Assembly (NCBI RefSeq): GCF_001742225.1
Contig: NZ_CP017076.1
Coordinates: 682,001-746,000 of the forward strand
Length of the DNA stretch: 64,000 bases
Direction: 5' to 3'
Source: Novosphingobium resinovorum
GTDB taxonomy: Bacteria > Pseudomonadota > Alphaproteobacteria > Sphingomonadales > Sphingomonadaceae
Below are positions 17,683 to 26,887 of the stretch, one piece after another (position 1 is the first letter of the stretch; every line of letters begins with the position of its first letter). The notes beneath the pieces are model-generated. The model made no database searches. It saw only the letters and a program-made list of their open reading frames with translations, and was not told where the DNA came from. Both the position numbers and the translations under genes were made by a program.

Positions 17683-18702
17683 TCAATCCGCGGCCGCGTC
17701 GATCTCCCGGGCGAGTCGCGCCCGGCTGTCCAGAACGGCTTCGCGGACGATCGCCAGCGCCTGATCGAGGTCCGCGTCGAGCGACAGGGTCAGCTCCACC
17801 GACAAGCCGTCCTTGACGGAGCGGACGCGCCCTACCCGCGCATCTCCCACCATCAGCACCGTTTCGCTGCCGTGTGAGGAAGCCCCTTCGCCCGCCGCAT
17901 GCTTCAGGCGGGACAGGACGGTCGCGGCGGAAATCATCTTCTCGCCCGCCGTGGCGAAACGCTGCTGTTCCTGACCGATCGCCCGAGCCGCAACCAGCAC
18001 GCGCTCCCGCTGCTCGGCGCGGCGAAGCAGCGGCGTCAGCACTTCGGAATGGCGGACGCGCAGTTCCTCACGCGTGGCAAAGGCGTCGACGACCTCGTCC
18101 GGCATCTGTGCCAGGGACAACAGCCGGCTGAGCTGGCTGTTAGACAGGTTCAGCGCCTCTGCCATGCGGGATTGTACGCCGCCATAGAAGCGATCGACGG
18201 CGCTCTGGTAGCTGCGCGCACGGTCGAGTTCGGTGATGTCCTCACGTTCGCGGTTCTCGATGTCGGCAAGGCGAAACGCTTCCTCGTCGGTAAGATCGAC
18301 GATCATCGCGTTGAGGCGGATTTCAGGCCGCCCGTTGTTGTTCAGCAATTCGACACAAAAACGCCGCCGACTGCCGACCAGAAGCTCATAAGGACAATCC
18401 GCCCCCGGCGCATTATGGCGGACCAGCACCGGAATGCGGTTGCCATCCTCCTGCGCGATAGATTCTATCAAGGAACGGCAACTTTCAGCCGAAAGGCCCG
18501 GAACGTCGCGCGGATTACCGTCCCACACCGAACAATCCGACGGGCGGATCGAAATCGCCGTCCGTCCCCTGCCACCTCCCTGCGCGACGCCAGCCAGCCG
18601 CTGGTCCAGGCGCGAAAGCTCCTCGCTCTCGAAGCGCAAGGCCTCCGCCGGTTCCGGCTCGTACGACAGCGTCGTCAAGATATCGCGAACAAAGCTCCCC
18701 AC
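17683..18702 (-). CDS. Orphan ParB/RepB-like DNA-binding protein
   Basis: 339 residues. A ParB N-terminal domain at about 50-150 shows NPRD, SLIESIAQEDGNRIPVLVR and LLVGSRRRFCVELL (box II/GERR-like). ENREREDITELDRARSY and a helix-turn-helix with MAEALNLSNSQLSRLLSLAQMP follow. The C-terminal third resembles plasmid RepB-type partition proteins. No parA, rep gene or obvious parS cluster is in the window, so a role in segregation is unproven. Single ParB-like proteins can also be regulators. It has its own terminator and is flanked by same-strand envelope genes. Confidence 0.82.
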   Translation of the reverse strand: MGSFVRDILTTLSYEPEPAEALRFESEELSRLDQRLAGVAQGGGRGRTAISIRPSDCSVWDGNPRDVPGLSAESCRSLIESIAQEDGNRIPVLVRHNAPGADCPYELLVGSRRRFCVELLNNNGRPEIRLNAMIVDLTDEEAFRLADIENREREDITELDRARSYQSAVDRFYGGVQSRMAEALNLSNSQLSRLLSLAQMPDEVVDAFATREELRVRHSEVLTPLLRRAEQRERVLVAARAIGQEQQRFATAGEKMISAATVLSRLKHAAGEGASSHGSETVLMVGDARVGRVRSVKDGLSVELTLSLDADLDQALAIVREAVLDSRARLAREIDAAAD

Positions 18703-18829
18703 CGTGCGTCCCCTTCTCTGCTATGATCCGATCGGGCCGAACCCGGGCCTTACATAGCGAAAGGAATGGCTCCGCCGCCCGGCGAACTAGGTTCAGATCG
18801 GCTCCATTTCGCCGCGAAAACCTTTCGCC

Positions 18830-20065
18830 TCAGAAGCGATGGTTGGCCGTGACCGCGAAGCCGTGGATCCGGCGGTCGTTTGCGAACTCGCCCGAATAGG
18901 ATAGGCGCAGCGCCGTCCGCTCGCCGTGCACTGCGCTGATGCCCGCCCCGACGACCGCACCATCGCGGTCATAGCGGGTGGACGGCAGCGTGAAGATCGG
19001 CGTGCCACCCTGAAGGAAGATCGCCTCGATCCGGCTTTCCGGCCGCGAGCGCAATTCGCGCTGCCACTGTGCTTCCACGCTGGGCCGCAAGGTCCACGCG
19101 CCCCTGGTCAGCGATGCCGACGCCCTCAGGCCCAGACTGGTGCGTACCGATTCCGTCTTGAACTTGGCGACCGCCAGCGAAGCCGCGCCGCCGCTTTCGA
19201 CGAAGCCGCCGAGGTCCGCGTAACGGTAGTGAAGCCCGGCGAAAGGTTGCGCCCGAAGGACGCCGAGCTTGACGATGCCACCGCCCTCGACCGTGGCCGC
19301 GGCGTTATCGCCGTTCGGCCCGGACTGAAGCTGGTCGCTGAAACCAGTGAAGCCGACCTGCCGACGCAGCTGATACCAGCTGCGGGTATAGCCCGCGGTC
19401 GCATCCACGTAATATGGACCGCTGGTATAGCTGGCGTAAGGCGTGATGTTCGCATTGAAGAGCGTGCTGCGTGGCCGCTCGCTGCGGTCGAGGTTGGCGT
19501 CGATGCCGTCGATGCCGATCGACGTACCCAGGATCAGGCCCGGCACCGGCGAGATGTCGAAGCCGGCCCGGATGGAACGGCTATCGAAATTGGCGCGGGG
19601 CCGGTCCGGCCTGGCGTGATAGTCGCCCTGCTTGAGCCCGTAACTGACCATCACGTTGATGGTGCGGTCACCGCTTGCTGGCACGCCCGGCGAGGCATCG
19701 AGCGCCAGTTCGCGGCGCTGGGCAAGATAGCCCCGGATTTCACGATCGGTGGCGTCCATCGACTGGATCGAGAGTCGCGGCATCAAACGATAGGCCGCCG
19801 CACCAAGCTGCCCCAGCGCCTCGGCCCGCGCAGCCGCGTTCGGCAAAGCGTCGATGGCATCGAGAATGCTTGCGTAGCCGCTCGCCGCGGAAGGAGCGAC
19901 CGCGTCCAGCGCGCCGCCTACTGCCGCCTGGCCGGGCGTGGTCGCATCGGCTTCGTAGTTCTGCGCGAAGGCCGATCCGGATTGAATGCCGAAAGTGACA
20001 GCGCATGCCGCGAGGCCGATTGCAAGGCGCGTCGCCGAGCCGGGAATTACGTGGCGCAAGTTCAT
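18830..20065 (-). CDS. Autotransporter-type outer-membrane beta-barrel protein with almost no passenger
   Basis: 411 residues from ATG 20065 (GGAGG very close); ATG 20113 is in frame too. A signal peptide (ATRLAIGLAACAVTFGIQSGS, roughly to AFAQ) is followed by only about 90 residues before the barrel (ASILDAIDALPNAAARAEALGQ resembles the pre-barrel linker of autotransporters). The rest is amphipathic beta strands ending HGFAVTANHRF, with a terminal Phe for Bam recognition. It could be a stand-alone barrel or the translocator of a split autotransporter. It is in the same orientation as the oxygenase and TpsB genes upstream. Confidence 0.8.
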   Translation of the reverse strand: MNLRHVIPGSATRLAIGLAACAVTFGIQSGSAFAQNYEADATTPGQAAVGGALDAVAPSAASGYASILDAIDALPNAAARAEALGQLGAAAYRLMPRLSIQSMDATDREIRGYLAQRRELALDASPGVPASGDRTINVMVSYGLKQGDYHARPDRPRANFDSRSIRAGFDISPVPGLILGTSIGIDGIDANLDRSERPRSTLFNANITPYASYTSGPYYVDATAGYTRSWYQLRRQVGFTGFSDQLQSGPNGDNAAATVEGGGIVKLGVLRAQPFAGLHYRYADLGGFVESGGAASLAVAKFKTESVRTSLGLRASASLTRGAWTLRPSVEAQWQRELRSRPESRIEAIFLQGGTPIFTLPSTRYDRDGAVVGAGISAVHGERTALRLSYSGEFANDRRIHGFAVTANHRF

Positions 20066-20426
20066 TTCCTCCGCTGTTGCTGCAAGGCTCTGATCGCCTT
20101 GAACTTTGCCCATGATCTTAAGTCGGTGCGTACACCTGGCCAGTCGAACTGCCCTCGCTACGGGACCTTCCCGCAAAAGCCTGTCTCGATCCATTTTCCA
20201 TACATCGACACTGGATTTGCGCGCCTCGCCCGCCGGTTGGGCTCGCGACCCCAGCCTTCCCGAGCGCTCGCATGCCGTTTTGCGCTTTTGCGGGCTACCC
20301 GAACAAAAGGGATCACATCGGTGCCAGTAGCAGCAGGCAATCGAAGGAAGGGCCAATGGTCGATGGAAGGAAATATGGAGCGAGAGCACGCCCTTCTTGC
20401 ACGCCCTTCCTGCGCACCGCCCGGAG
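20066..20426. promoter_or_regulatory. Intergenic region upstream of the barrel protein gene
   Basis: 361 bases between two minus-strand genes with no credible reading frame. A short tandem duplication (two 13-base units beginning ACGCCCTTC, about 20390-20415) lies just after the oxygenase gene. No clear terminator or promoter elements were identified. Confidence 0.35.
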
Positions 20427-20987
20427 TCAGCGCCAGTTCGGGCCTTCGACCCAGGTTACGAGGCTGCGGCGCAACCCTTCGGTTACCGGTAGCACCCTAT
20501 GCTGCAGGAAGGACGGGAAGATCAGGACGCTGCCCCTTCCGGCAAACGTCTCGCCGGGGCTCTGGATACCGAAGAACTCGAATTCGCCGCCCTTGTACTC
20601 ATTCGGTGCCGACAACTGCACCACGACCGATAGCTTGCGTGCGTAGGGACGGGTGGATTCCAGCCAGACATCCTGATGCCAGTCATAATGCCCGTTGTTG
20701 GTGGCCCGGTATTCGGTGAACTGGATTTCGTAAGGTAGATCTATATCCACGCCGAAGTTGGTTCGGTTCGAAGAACGCACCAGGGTCATGAGGCGCGCCA
20801 CGATGTCGCGCTCCTGAATCGCATCGAGCCAACGGATCGTCGAGCTGCGATACCCAAGATCGCTGCGCAAGGTATCGGAGAAACCGATCGTCGCATCCGC
20901 TTCCGGATATTTCCTGGCGCGCGCAAGGATCTTGTCGCATTCGGCCGGCGACAGCGCGCCGGACCATGCTTCCCACACGTTCTGCAT
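20427..20987 (-). CDS. 2-oxoglutarate/Fe(II)-dependent oxygenase (prolyl-4-hydroxylase-like)
   Basis: 186 residues, soluble. It has the iron-binding facial triad of the family: HYDWHQDVW gives His-x-Asp, and PSFLQHRVLPV gives the distal His, followed by the 2-oxoglutarate-binding Arg in EGLRRSLVTW. The fold is that of small 2OG hydroxylases (P4Hc/PKHD type), and the length fits. The gene starts 58 bases after the tpsB-like stop on the same strand, so co-transcription is likely. The substrate is unknown. Modification of a secreted protein before export is a possibility raised only by context. Confidence 0.9.
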   Translation of the reverse strand: MQNVWEAWSGALSPAECDKILARARKYPEADATIGFSDTLRSDLGYRSSTIRWLDAIQERDIVARLMTLVRSSNRTNFGVDIDLPYEIQFTEYRATNNGHYDWHQDVWLESTRPYARKLSVVVQLSAPNEYKGGEFEFFGIQSPGETFAGRGSVLIFPSFLQHRVLPVTEGLRRSLVTWVEGPNWR

Positions 20988-21045
20988 GAATGAGCCCCTG
21001 TATTTCTGTCTGTGCGCAATTTTTGCGTGTACGCAAAACGGGTGG

Positions 21046-22752
21046 TCAGAGTGTTCGCGACACGCTGAAGAAGAACCGTGCCTTGCTGCTCATTCCATCG
21101 AAGGGCTTCTTGACCGGAACGGCAACTTGTCCGGTCGCCGTCCAGCCCTTGAGCGGAGTAATGCGGATGCCTCCTCCGGCGGACGCCAGCGAGTAGTCCT
21201 GGCTGATCAAACCATAAATCGGACGCGCCCGCGAATGCGCGAGCGCGCCATCGACGTACGTGAATAATGTTAGCGCTCTCGCGCTCGACTTGCCGCCAAG
21301 CGCACGCCAGGATAGCTCCGCGCCTCCGGCCACAGCCTTGTCCGCAGTCAGGAACCCGTCACGGTAGGCAAGGCCCGCCCCCTCGCCGCCCAAAACGAAG
21401 CGCTCGGTCGTGGGCAGGCGATCGGGACTGTACTGGCCTCGCAAGTTAACTTTCGCGGCAAGTCTGGAATCGAGTTCCGTTACGAAGGTGGCCTGAACGT
21501 TCGCCTTTCGAAACGCCGTGCGCGAATATCCCTCGATCGCCTGCGCGCCCAGTCCGCTCAAGCCATGGCTAAGCGATAGCGAGATGCCGTAGCCGCTCGT
21601 CTTCCCGATCGCCGACCAGCTTGCGCCCAGACGGGCGGCGCGCGTACGAAAACCGCCAAAGGCGGTGTCGAGATAATAGTTGTCGCTGTTGGTCCCGTCC
21701 AGCGAGGCGGTCAGCGTAAGGTTGCGCTGATAGCTGCGGACCAGCGGATGACTGACGACGATGCCGACCTGCTTGGCTTCTCCCAATATGTCGAGATCGC
21801 GGGTCCGGGTGCGCACGTAGGCACCGCTCACGCCTATCGTGGTGCCGCTCGATCCGATCGGCGTCTGGTGACTTGCCGAGTAGAGCTGGTAGCGCCGTGG
21901 CTGCAACGGAACGTAGCCTGACAGACGGGTGCTGTCGCCTTCGCGGAGCAGGCCATTGAATGCCACCCCGACCTGGGCCTGCGCCCCGGTGGTCACGTTG
22001 AAGACGCCCCGGTTGTTGAGATTGACGGTGATCTCGACCTGCTTGCGGCTCACGTCCAGGTCCAGCGCAAGTTCGCCGGGTGTCGCCGTGCCGCGCAACT
22101 TGGCCTGTACGGTCTGCCCCGGAATGTCCCGCAGGAGGGACAGTGTCCGCTCGATCGTGGACTTGTGCGTCGGTGTCTCACGCATCAGGCGCTTTATATG
22201 CGCGTCGATGAGCCGCTTCGGCGTGCTGCTGGTCTCGCCCGCCAGAGCATAGTGCACGATCCGTCCTTCGAGCACCCGCACCGTCAGCACACCGCCGGAC
22301 GCCGATTGCGCCGGGATGCTCACTGCATAGAATGCGATGTCGCTCTTGGCATAGGCCCCGCTGACCGCGTTCGCCAGTTTCTGCAGTGTGTCCCGGTCCA
22401 GCGGGCCGCCAATGAAGGGACCGGTCGCCGCGTCCAGCACCTTGCGATCGAGCGTGGAACCAAGATAGCGTACCTCCTTCAACGCGACGGTAGAGGCTGC
22501 AGTATCCACGCTCACGGGGGCGGATGGAAGTTCCGTCGGCGGCGCGGCGCGCGGGATCGCCGGATCCTGACGGTCGAGCCTGTCGCGATCGATGGTCGGT
22601 GACTGGTTGAGCACGGTCGAGCCCTGCGCCAGCGCATGCGGAGCAACAAGCGTCAAAGCCGCCCCCACGGCAAGCAGACCACGCCGGATCGCTCCGGAGA
22701 TTGCAGGTCTGCACTTCGCGCTGTGCCGCGCGCGTTCGGGAATTGCCCTCAT
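21046..22752 (-). CDS. TpsB-family two-partner secretion transporter (ShlB/FhaC-like)
   Basis: 568 residues. A signal peptide with a long basic n-region ends at APHALAQ. A Pro-rich linker leads to a POTRA domain around residues 85-165 (VRYLGSTLDRKVLDAATGPF, ISIPAQ...VRVLEGRI) and a second POTRA-like part to about 240. A 16-strand-type barrel follows, with the conserved LGGEGAGLAYRDGF segment near the secretion loop. The family exports large TpsA exoproteins across the outer membrane. No filamentous-haemagglutinin-like TpsA gene is in the window, so the cargo is unknown. Confidence 0.9.
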   Translation of the reverse strand: MRAIPERARHSAKCRPAISGAIRRGLLAVGAALTLVAPHALAQGSTVLNQSPTIDRDRLDRQDPAIPRAAPPTELPSAPVSVDTAASTVALKEVRYLGSTLDRKVLDAATGPFIGGPLDRDTLQKLANAVSGAYAKSDIAFYAVSIPAQSASGGVLTVRVLEGRIVHYALAGETSSTPKRLIDAHIKRLMRETPTHKSTIERTLSLLRDIPGQTVQAKLRGTATPGELALDLDVSRKQVEITVNLNNRGVFNVTTGAQAQVGVAFNGLLREGDSTRLSGYVPLQPRRYQLYSASHQTPIGSSGTTIGVSGAYVRTRTRDLDILGEAKQVGIVVSHPLVRSYQRNLTLTASLDGTNSDNYYLDTAFGGFRTRAARLGASWSAIGKTSGYGISLSLSHGLSGLGAQAIEGYSRTAFRKANVQATFVTELDSRLAAKVNLRGQYSPDRLPTTERFVLGGEGAGLAYRDGFLTADKAVAGGAELSWRALGGKSSARALTLFTYVDGALAHSRARPIYGLISQDYSLASAGGGIRITPLKGWTATGQVAVPVKKPFDGMSSKARFFFSVSRTL

Positions 22753-23224
22753 GATCTTCGGCTGCCTGCCTTGTGCCGCTTTGCGATGCGGAAGTTGCCC
22801 GCCTGCAGGTTACGAAGCGATGCCAGCCGTTCACGCCCAATCGCAGCCGCTTCGAGGGTATCGAGCACGCAATCCACATTGGCAAAAAGCCGCCGCTCGC
22901 CAGAATCCCGTCCGTCCCGCAAGCAAGAAAGGCGCGACCCTTGGAAAACCGTCTCGATCGTTACGCAAACGGGGCCAGGGAATACAAAATCGCAGGCAGA
23001 ACAGGGGCAGAGGGGTAGCGTCGGATCGGTTGCGATACCGCACGGGATGCCCGGTGGATCGGGCTAGGAAGACAGAAACCCCATCAATAGTACTGCCGAA
23101 TTCTCTTCGGAACGCCATCTTCGATGCGCATCAATTCATCGCGCTAACAAGCATTTACGTGCCGCTAACTTTTACGATCCTATCGCTTAGAAGGAAAGCA
23201 CGAGAAAGGCATGAAGCAAACAAG
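22753..23224. promoter_or_regulatory. Divergent intergenic region between tpsB-like and EAL genes
   Basis: 472 bases between divergent genes. The frame of the EAL protein is open through it, but the translated stretch is Arg/Pro/Cys-rich and unlike its family, so I treat it as non-coding. AT-content rises near 23080-23200, a likely promoter region for the plus-strand gene. No specific operator recognised. Confidence 0.4.
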
Positions 23225-25483
23225 ATGCTGCCTGAGGATCCCCCACTGACGATCACCGCGACCGCGTCGGCCCCCGTTACCGGAGCCCCGACCGGTTCTG
23301 CGCCGATCATAAGGGACGCGATCATGCACGCTTTCGCGGCAATGGCCGTCGCTATTCTGCTGGCGGGGGAAGCCGCGCCTGCGGTGATCGTCGCATGGCT
23401 TGCCGCAGTCGCACTCGCCCAGTTTTACGCCGTCCGGCTGGAACGCTCGCGGCACGAGCTATCTTCGAGCTTGCCGTCGTTCTACCTCGGCGCCGTGCTT
23501 TCGGCATTGGCATGGGTCTTTCCCTTGTGGGCTTTCGGATCGCAGATCGGTACGGAAGCGGCGACGCAACTGTGGGCGGTGCTCGCGGTGATGATGGCAG
23601 CCTCGGCACTTCGCGCGACCTCGGCGCCGATAACCACTTTCTTTTTCTCCGGCATCGTCGGCATCTCCAGCGCAGCCTGGTTCCTCTATGCGACCAATCC
23701 GGGCATGGCGGCCATCGCGCTTCTGTTCATGGCGACAACCTCCACCGTGATCGTAGAGCGGCGGCGCTCGATACGGCCCGCCTCGGCACCCGGCGCGCAA
23801 CCGTCCAGCGATGATGCGGCTACCCTGCCGTTCCAATGCGAGTTCGGACACGACGATGCACACTGGCACTGGCAAACCGATGCGACCCGGCGTCTGACCG
23901 AGGTATCACGCGGGTTCGCACTGGCGACCGGGCGCGATCCATCCGATCTGAAAGGCATTTCGCTGCGCAGACTGATCGCCGGAGCACGTGCCGGAGATGC
24001 GCCTTCCGATGGGACCGAACTCGCCGAGCGCATGAAACGCCGTGAGGATTTCTCTGGCCTTGCCATGCAGGTCAGAGTGGACGACCGCCCGCGCTGGTGG
24101 AAACTTTCAGGCGAGCCGCACTACCAGGAAGGCATATTCACCGGCTATCGCGGCACCGGCTGCGACATTACCGAAAGCCGCGTAACTCTCGAAATGATGA
24201 CCCGGCTGGCGCATTACGATGCGCTGACCGGGTTGCCGAATAGGGCAAAACTCACTGAAGTACTGGCTGCGGCGCTCGATCGCAGCGGGCTGCGGCGGCG
24301 TAATGCCTGCGCGTTCCTGATGATCGATCTCGATCGCTTCAAGGCGGTGAACGACACGCTCGGCCACGACGTCGGCGACACCTTGCTGGCGCGCGTCGCC
24401 GAACGTCTCAGGGAGCAGATCGCCGACAGCGACATGTGCGGTCGCTTCAGCGGCGGCGCCTTCGCGGTGGTCATTCCCGAGGCATCCGACCTCGATCGGG
24501 TAAGGCTGCTGGTCCGGCGCATCACGGACCGCCTGATCCAGCCTTACGAGATCGGCCAGCATACGGTATTCGTGGGCGCATCGATCGGCTGGGCGGTCGG
24601 CCCGCATGACGGCTCCACCGCCGAGACGATCATGCGCAACGCCGATCTGGCGCTATATCGTGCCAAGGAAACCCGCAGCAATTCGCACTGCCGCTACGAG
24701 CGCAGCTTCCACGCGCAGGCCGAGGAGCGCCGCAAGCTGGAGATCGCATTGCGAAGCGCCATGAAGCGGGACGAACTGCACCTCGCCTTCCAGCCCGTGG
24801 TCGATGCGCAATCGGAAGCGGTCGTCAGCTTCGAGGCGCTGCTGCGCTGGCGGAGCACCGAGTACGGTCCCGTCAGCCCGGAAAAATTCATCCCGATCGC
24901 GGAAGAAACGCGCCTCATCGTGCCGATCGGCGAATGGATCATGCACGAAGCCTGCAAGGCAGCCGCAAGCTGGCCCGGAGACGTGCGCATCGCCGTCAAC
25001 GTATCGGGAGAGCAGTTGCTGGACCCGAACTTCGTGTCCAGTGTCATCGGCGCCCTGACGACGAGCGGCCTTGCTCCCGAGCGCCTGGAGATCGAGGTGA
25101 CCGAAAGCATCTTCCTGAGCGATGCGACGCGCGCCTGCACCGCTCTGGAGCACGTCATGGCGGTGGGATGCACAGTGGCGCTGGACGACTTCGGCACTGG
25201 CTATTCGTCGCTGGGATACCTGCGCAGGATGCGCTTTTCCACCATCAAGCTGGACCGGTCGTTCGTCAATGGCGCGGCGGGCGGCAACCGGGAATGCCTG
25301 GCCATCCTGCAGGCGGTAGTGACGATGGCGGAAAGTCTGGGCATGAGCACGACGGCGGAAGGGGTCGAGACCCGCCGGGAAGTCGATATGGTACGCAAGC
25401 TCGGCTGCCGGAAGATTCAGGGATACTATTTCGGCAAGCCGGCCGACGCCCTGGCGGCGCAAGCTCTGTTCGCGATGTCCTGA
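23225..25483 (+). CDS. Membrane c-di-GMP phosphodiesterase: PAS, degenerate GGDEF, intact EAL
   Basis: 752 residues from ATG 23225 (weak GAAG 8 bases upstream). About five membrane helices (residues 25-180) precede a PAS-like domain (HWHWQTDATRRLTEVSRGF to GTGCDITESR). The GGDEF domain keeps DALTGLPNR and DLDRFKAVNDTLGHDVGD, but its active-site loop reads RFSGGAFAVV instead of GGDEF, so cyclase activity should be lost. The EAL domain is complete: SFEALLRWRS, IAVNVSGEQL, LEIEVTES, DDFGTGYSSL and IKLDRSFV. It probably degrades c-di-GMP, with the dead GGDEF as a regulatory GTP-binding module. It could influence tad pili or surface proteins (inference from proximity only). Confidence 0.93.
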   Translation: MLPEDPPLTITATASAPVTGAPTGSAPIIRDAIMHAFAAMAVAILLAGEAAPAVIVAWLAAVALAQFYAVRLERSRHELSSSLPSFYLGAVLSALAWVFPLWAFGSQIGTEAATQLWAVLAVMMAASALRATSAPITTFFFSGIVGISSAAWFLYATNPGMAAIALLFMATTSTVIVERRRSIRPASAPGAQPSSDDAATLPFQCEFGHDDAHWHWQTDATRRLTEVSRGFALATGRDPSDLKGISLRRLIAGARAGDAPSDGTELAERMKRREDFSGLAMQVRVDDRPRWWKLSGEPHYQEGIFTGYRGTGCDITESRVTLEMMTRLAHYDALTGLPNRAKLTEVLAAALDRSGLRRRNACAFLMIDLDRFKAVNDTLGHDVGDTLLARVAERLREQIADSDMCGRFSGGAFAVVIPEASDLDRVRLLVRRITDRLIQPYEIGQHTVFVGASIGWAVGPHDGSTAETIMRNADLALYRAKETRSNSHCRYERSFHAQAEERRKLEIALRSAMKRDELHLAFQPVVDAQSEAVVSFEALLRWRSTEYGPVSPEKFIPIAEETRLIVPIGEWIMHEACKAAASWPGDVRIAVNVSGEQLLDPNFVSSVIGALTTSGLAPERLEIEVTESIFLSDATRACTALEHVMAVGCTVALDDFGTGYSSLGYLRRMRFSTIKLDRSFVNGAAGGNRECLAILQAVVTMAESLGMSTTAEGVETRREVDMVRKLGCRKIQGYYFGKPADALAAQALFAMS

Positions 25484-25544
25484 GGGCTCCGGCGACAATC
25501 GAACGTCGCGCAAGGGGGAAACTTTCGCAACCTCCTTTTCGAGA

Positions 25545-26042
25545 TTGGTTCGCAAAAACTGTTCTGCCAGTCCGCGCGGCCTGCCCACCCTGCTGACCGG
25601 CCAGAATTACAATGACGTGCCGGACTTCCTGTGCTCGACCGGTGGCTCACCCACGTTCCCCTATTGCGACCCTTCATTGCGCGTGAATCTGTGTACCTCC
25701 GACGACAACGAGAGCTTCTTCGCCGGAGACCGCGCGATCCGTCTCGCAGCCGCCGCCCATCTCGGCGACGTGGACCTGATGGGAGCCGACGCTTTCCGGA
25801 AACGCGGCAACTACTTCGGCAACGTCCAGTGTCCGCTCAGCAAGGTCCATGCGAAAGCCTATAACGCCGAGTACAAGTGGCAGCCCGGCAGCCGCTGGAT
25901 CGATGTCCGCGCCACCGCCTGGGCGAACGACACCGTCAGCGACACGTACAGTGCCGGCGGCTTCCCGAACTCGGCCTCGGTCGCGGACCCGATCATCATA
26001 AACAGCGCGATCATGCACGCCCGCAACGACTGCCTCGGCTGA
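25545..26042 (+). pseudogene. Remnant of a TonB-dependent receptor (internal fragment)
   Basis: 165 codons with no signal peptide, no plug box and no C-terminal barrel end. The second half (KAYNAEYKWQPGSRWIDVRA, then SDTYSAGGFPN and ASVADPIIINSAI) is recognisable barrel sequence of a large TonB-dependent receptor family. The first half (NYNDVPDFLCSTGG..., LGDVDLMGADAFRKRGNYFGN) looks like pieces of the same protein joined by deletions. It ends in a premature stop after NDCLG. The tonB pseudogene follows 19 bases later, so this was once a receptor-TonB pair. Confidence 0.75.
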
Positions 26043-26061
26043 GATCACGCGCGCCTTTCCC

Positions 26062-26630
26062 ATGGCGGCTTCGACGACCTCGAGCCAGCGCTATTGCGAT
26101 CAGCCCACCAGTTGGCCCGCGCGTCTGGCGGGGCTTTCCGGGACGACCGGCATTGCGGTATTGGCCCTGCTGGCCGCGCTGTTCACATGGCAGACGCCGC
26201 AGCGCGTGGTCATGCCGAACTCTCCCCGCTGACCGTCGAATTGCAGTCGCTGGCGCCCCCGCCAGAACCGGAACGCGACGTCGCTCCGGGGCCAACCCGC
26301 GTCGAGAGGCAGGAGGCCAGGCCGCAGCCGGACCGGGAAATTCCGCCCCAGCCGATGGTCGTGCTCGTCACCGCACCGGCCAACGAGCCCCTCGCCTCCG
26401 AGCCGGTGGAGATCGTCGATCCCGGCCCGCCGATGCCCCAGACGACGGCACCGAAGGCCATCGCCGCTCCGGCAGCGCTCCGGCTGTCCAGCGATACCCG
26501 GCCGGACTGGGAAGCATCGGTGCTCGCTCACCTGGGGCGCTTCCGCCGCTATCCGGCCCTGCCCGCCATTCATGCGGGACGTCCGGATACCGTGGAACTG
26601 ACCGTGCCGATCGAGTTCGATCTCCGCTAG
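26062..26630 (+). pseudogene. Decayed tonB: frameshifted and internally deleted
   Basis: Reading from ATG 26062 gives a TonB-like N-terminus (cytoplasmic tail, then membrane helix GIAVLALLAALFTW) that stops at 26232. Another frame then continues with a proline-rich linker (SLAPPPEPERDVAPGP, QPDREIPPQP) and the start of a TonB C-terminal domain (WEASVLAHLGRFRRYP). That is joined directly to the family's last segment (ALPAIHAGRPDTVELTVPIEF). About 45-50 residues of the C-terminal core are missing compared with the intact TonB at 50409-51215. Two independent lesions, next to a truncated receptor, make a functional product very unlikely. Confidence 0.8.
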
Positions 26631-26887
26631 GCCGTAGCCGACCAGCGCCCGGGGACCATCACCTGCTTCCACAAGGCCGGCCCCGCGAACAGCAGGGCAT
26701 CGCCCACGACCATGAGCACGACGACGATCGCGCACAGGCCAAGATCGGCAAGGCCGGCCGGTGCGGGCGGATGGGCGTGCACCCGCGTGTACAGCACGCG
26801 CACCGTCATCGCCGCGAGCGTCAGGACAGCGAGGCCGCCGATGCGCAAGCCGATCTGCGCCGCCAGAGTTTCATGCCAACGGATCAT
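26627..26887 (-). CDS. Small two-helix membrane protein of unknown function
   Basis: 86 residues. Two hydrophobic segments (RIGGLAVLTLAAMTVRVLY, and LADLGLCAIVVVLMVVGDALLF) are joined by a His/Pro-rich loop TRVHAHPPAP. An unusually strong ribosome binding site (GGGAGGTGAT directly before the ATG) argues that it is real. Its end overlaps the tonB pseudogene by 4 bases in convergent orientation. I do not recognise the family. Confidence 0.6.
   Translation of the reverse strand: MIRWHETLAAQIGLRIGGLAVLTLAAMTVRVLYTRVHAHPPAPAGLADLGLCAIVVVLMVVGDALLFAGPALWKQVMVPGRWSATA

Noticed and set aside
22592..23224. N-terminal extension of the EAL protein by about 211 residues
   Set aside because: It would overlap the tpsB-like gene in antisense and reads as Cys/Arg-rich non-protein-like sequence; membrane helices begin after ATG 23225.
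26627..26887. Shadow frame of the tonB pseudogene
   Set aside because: It overlaps the pseudogene by only 4 bases, has an exceptional ribosome binding site and two convincing membrane helices, so it was kept as a gene.
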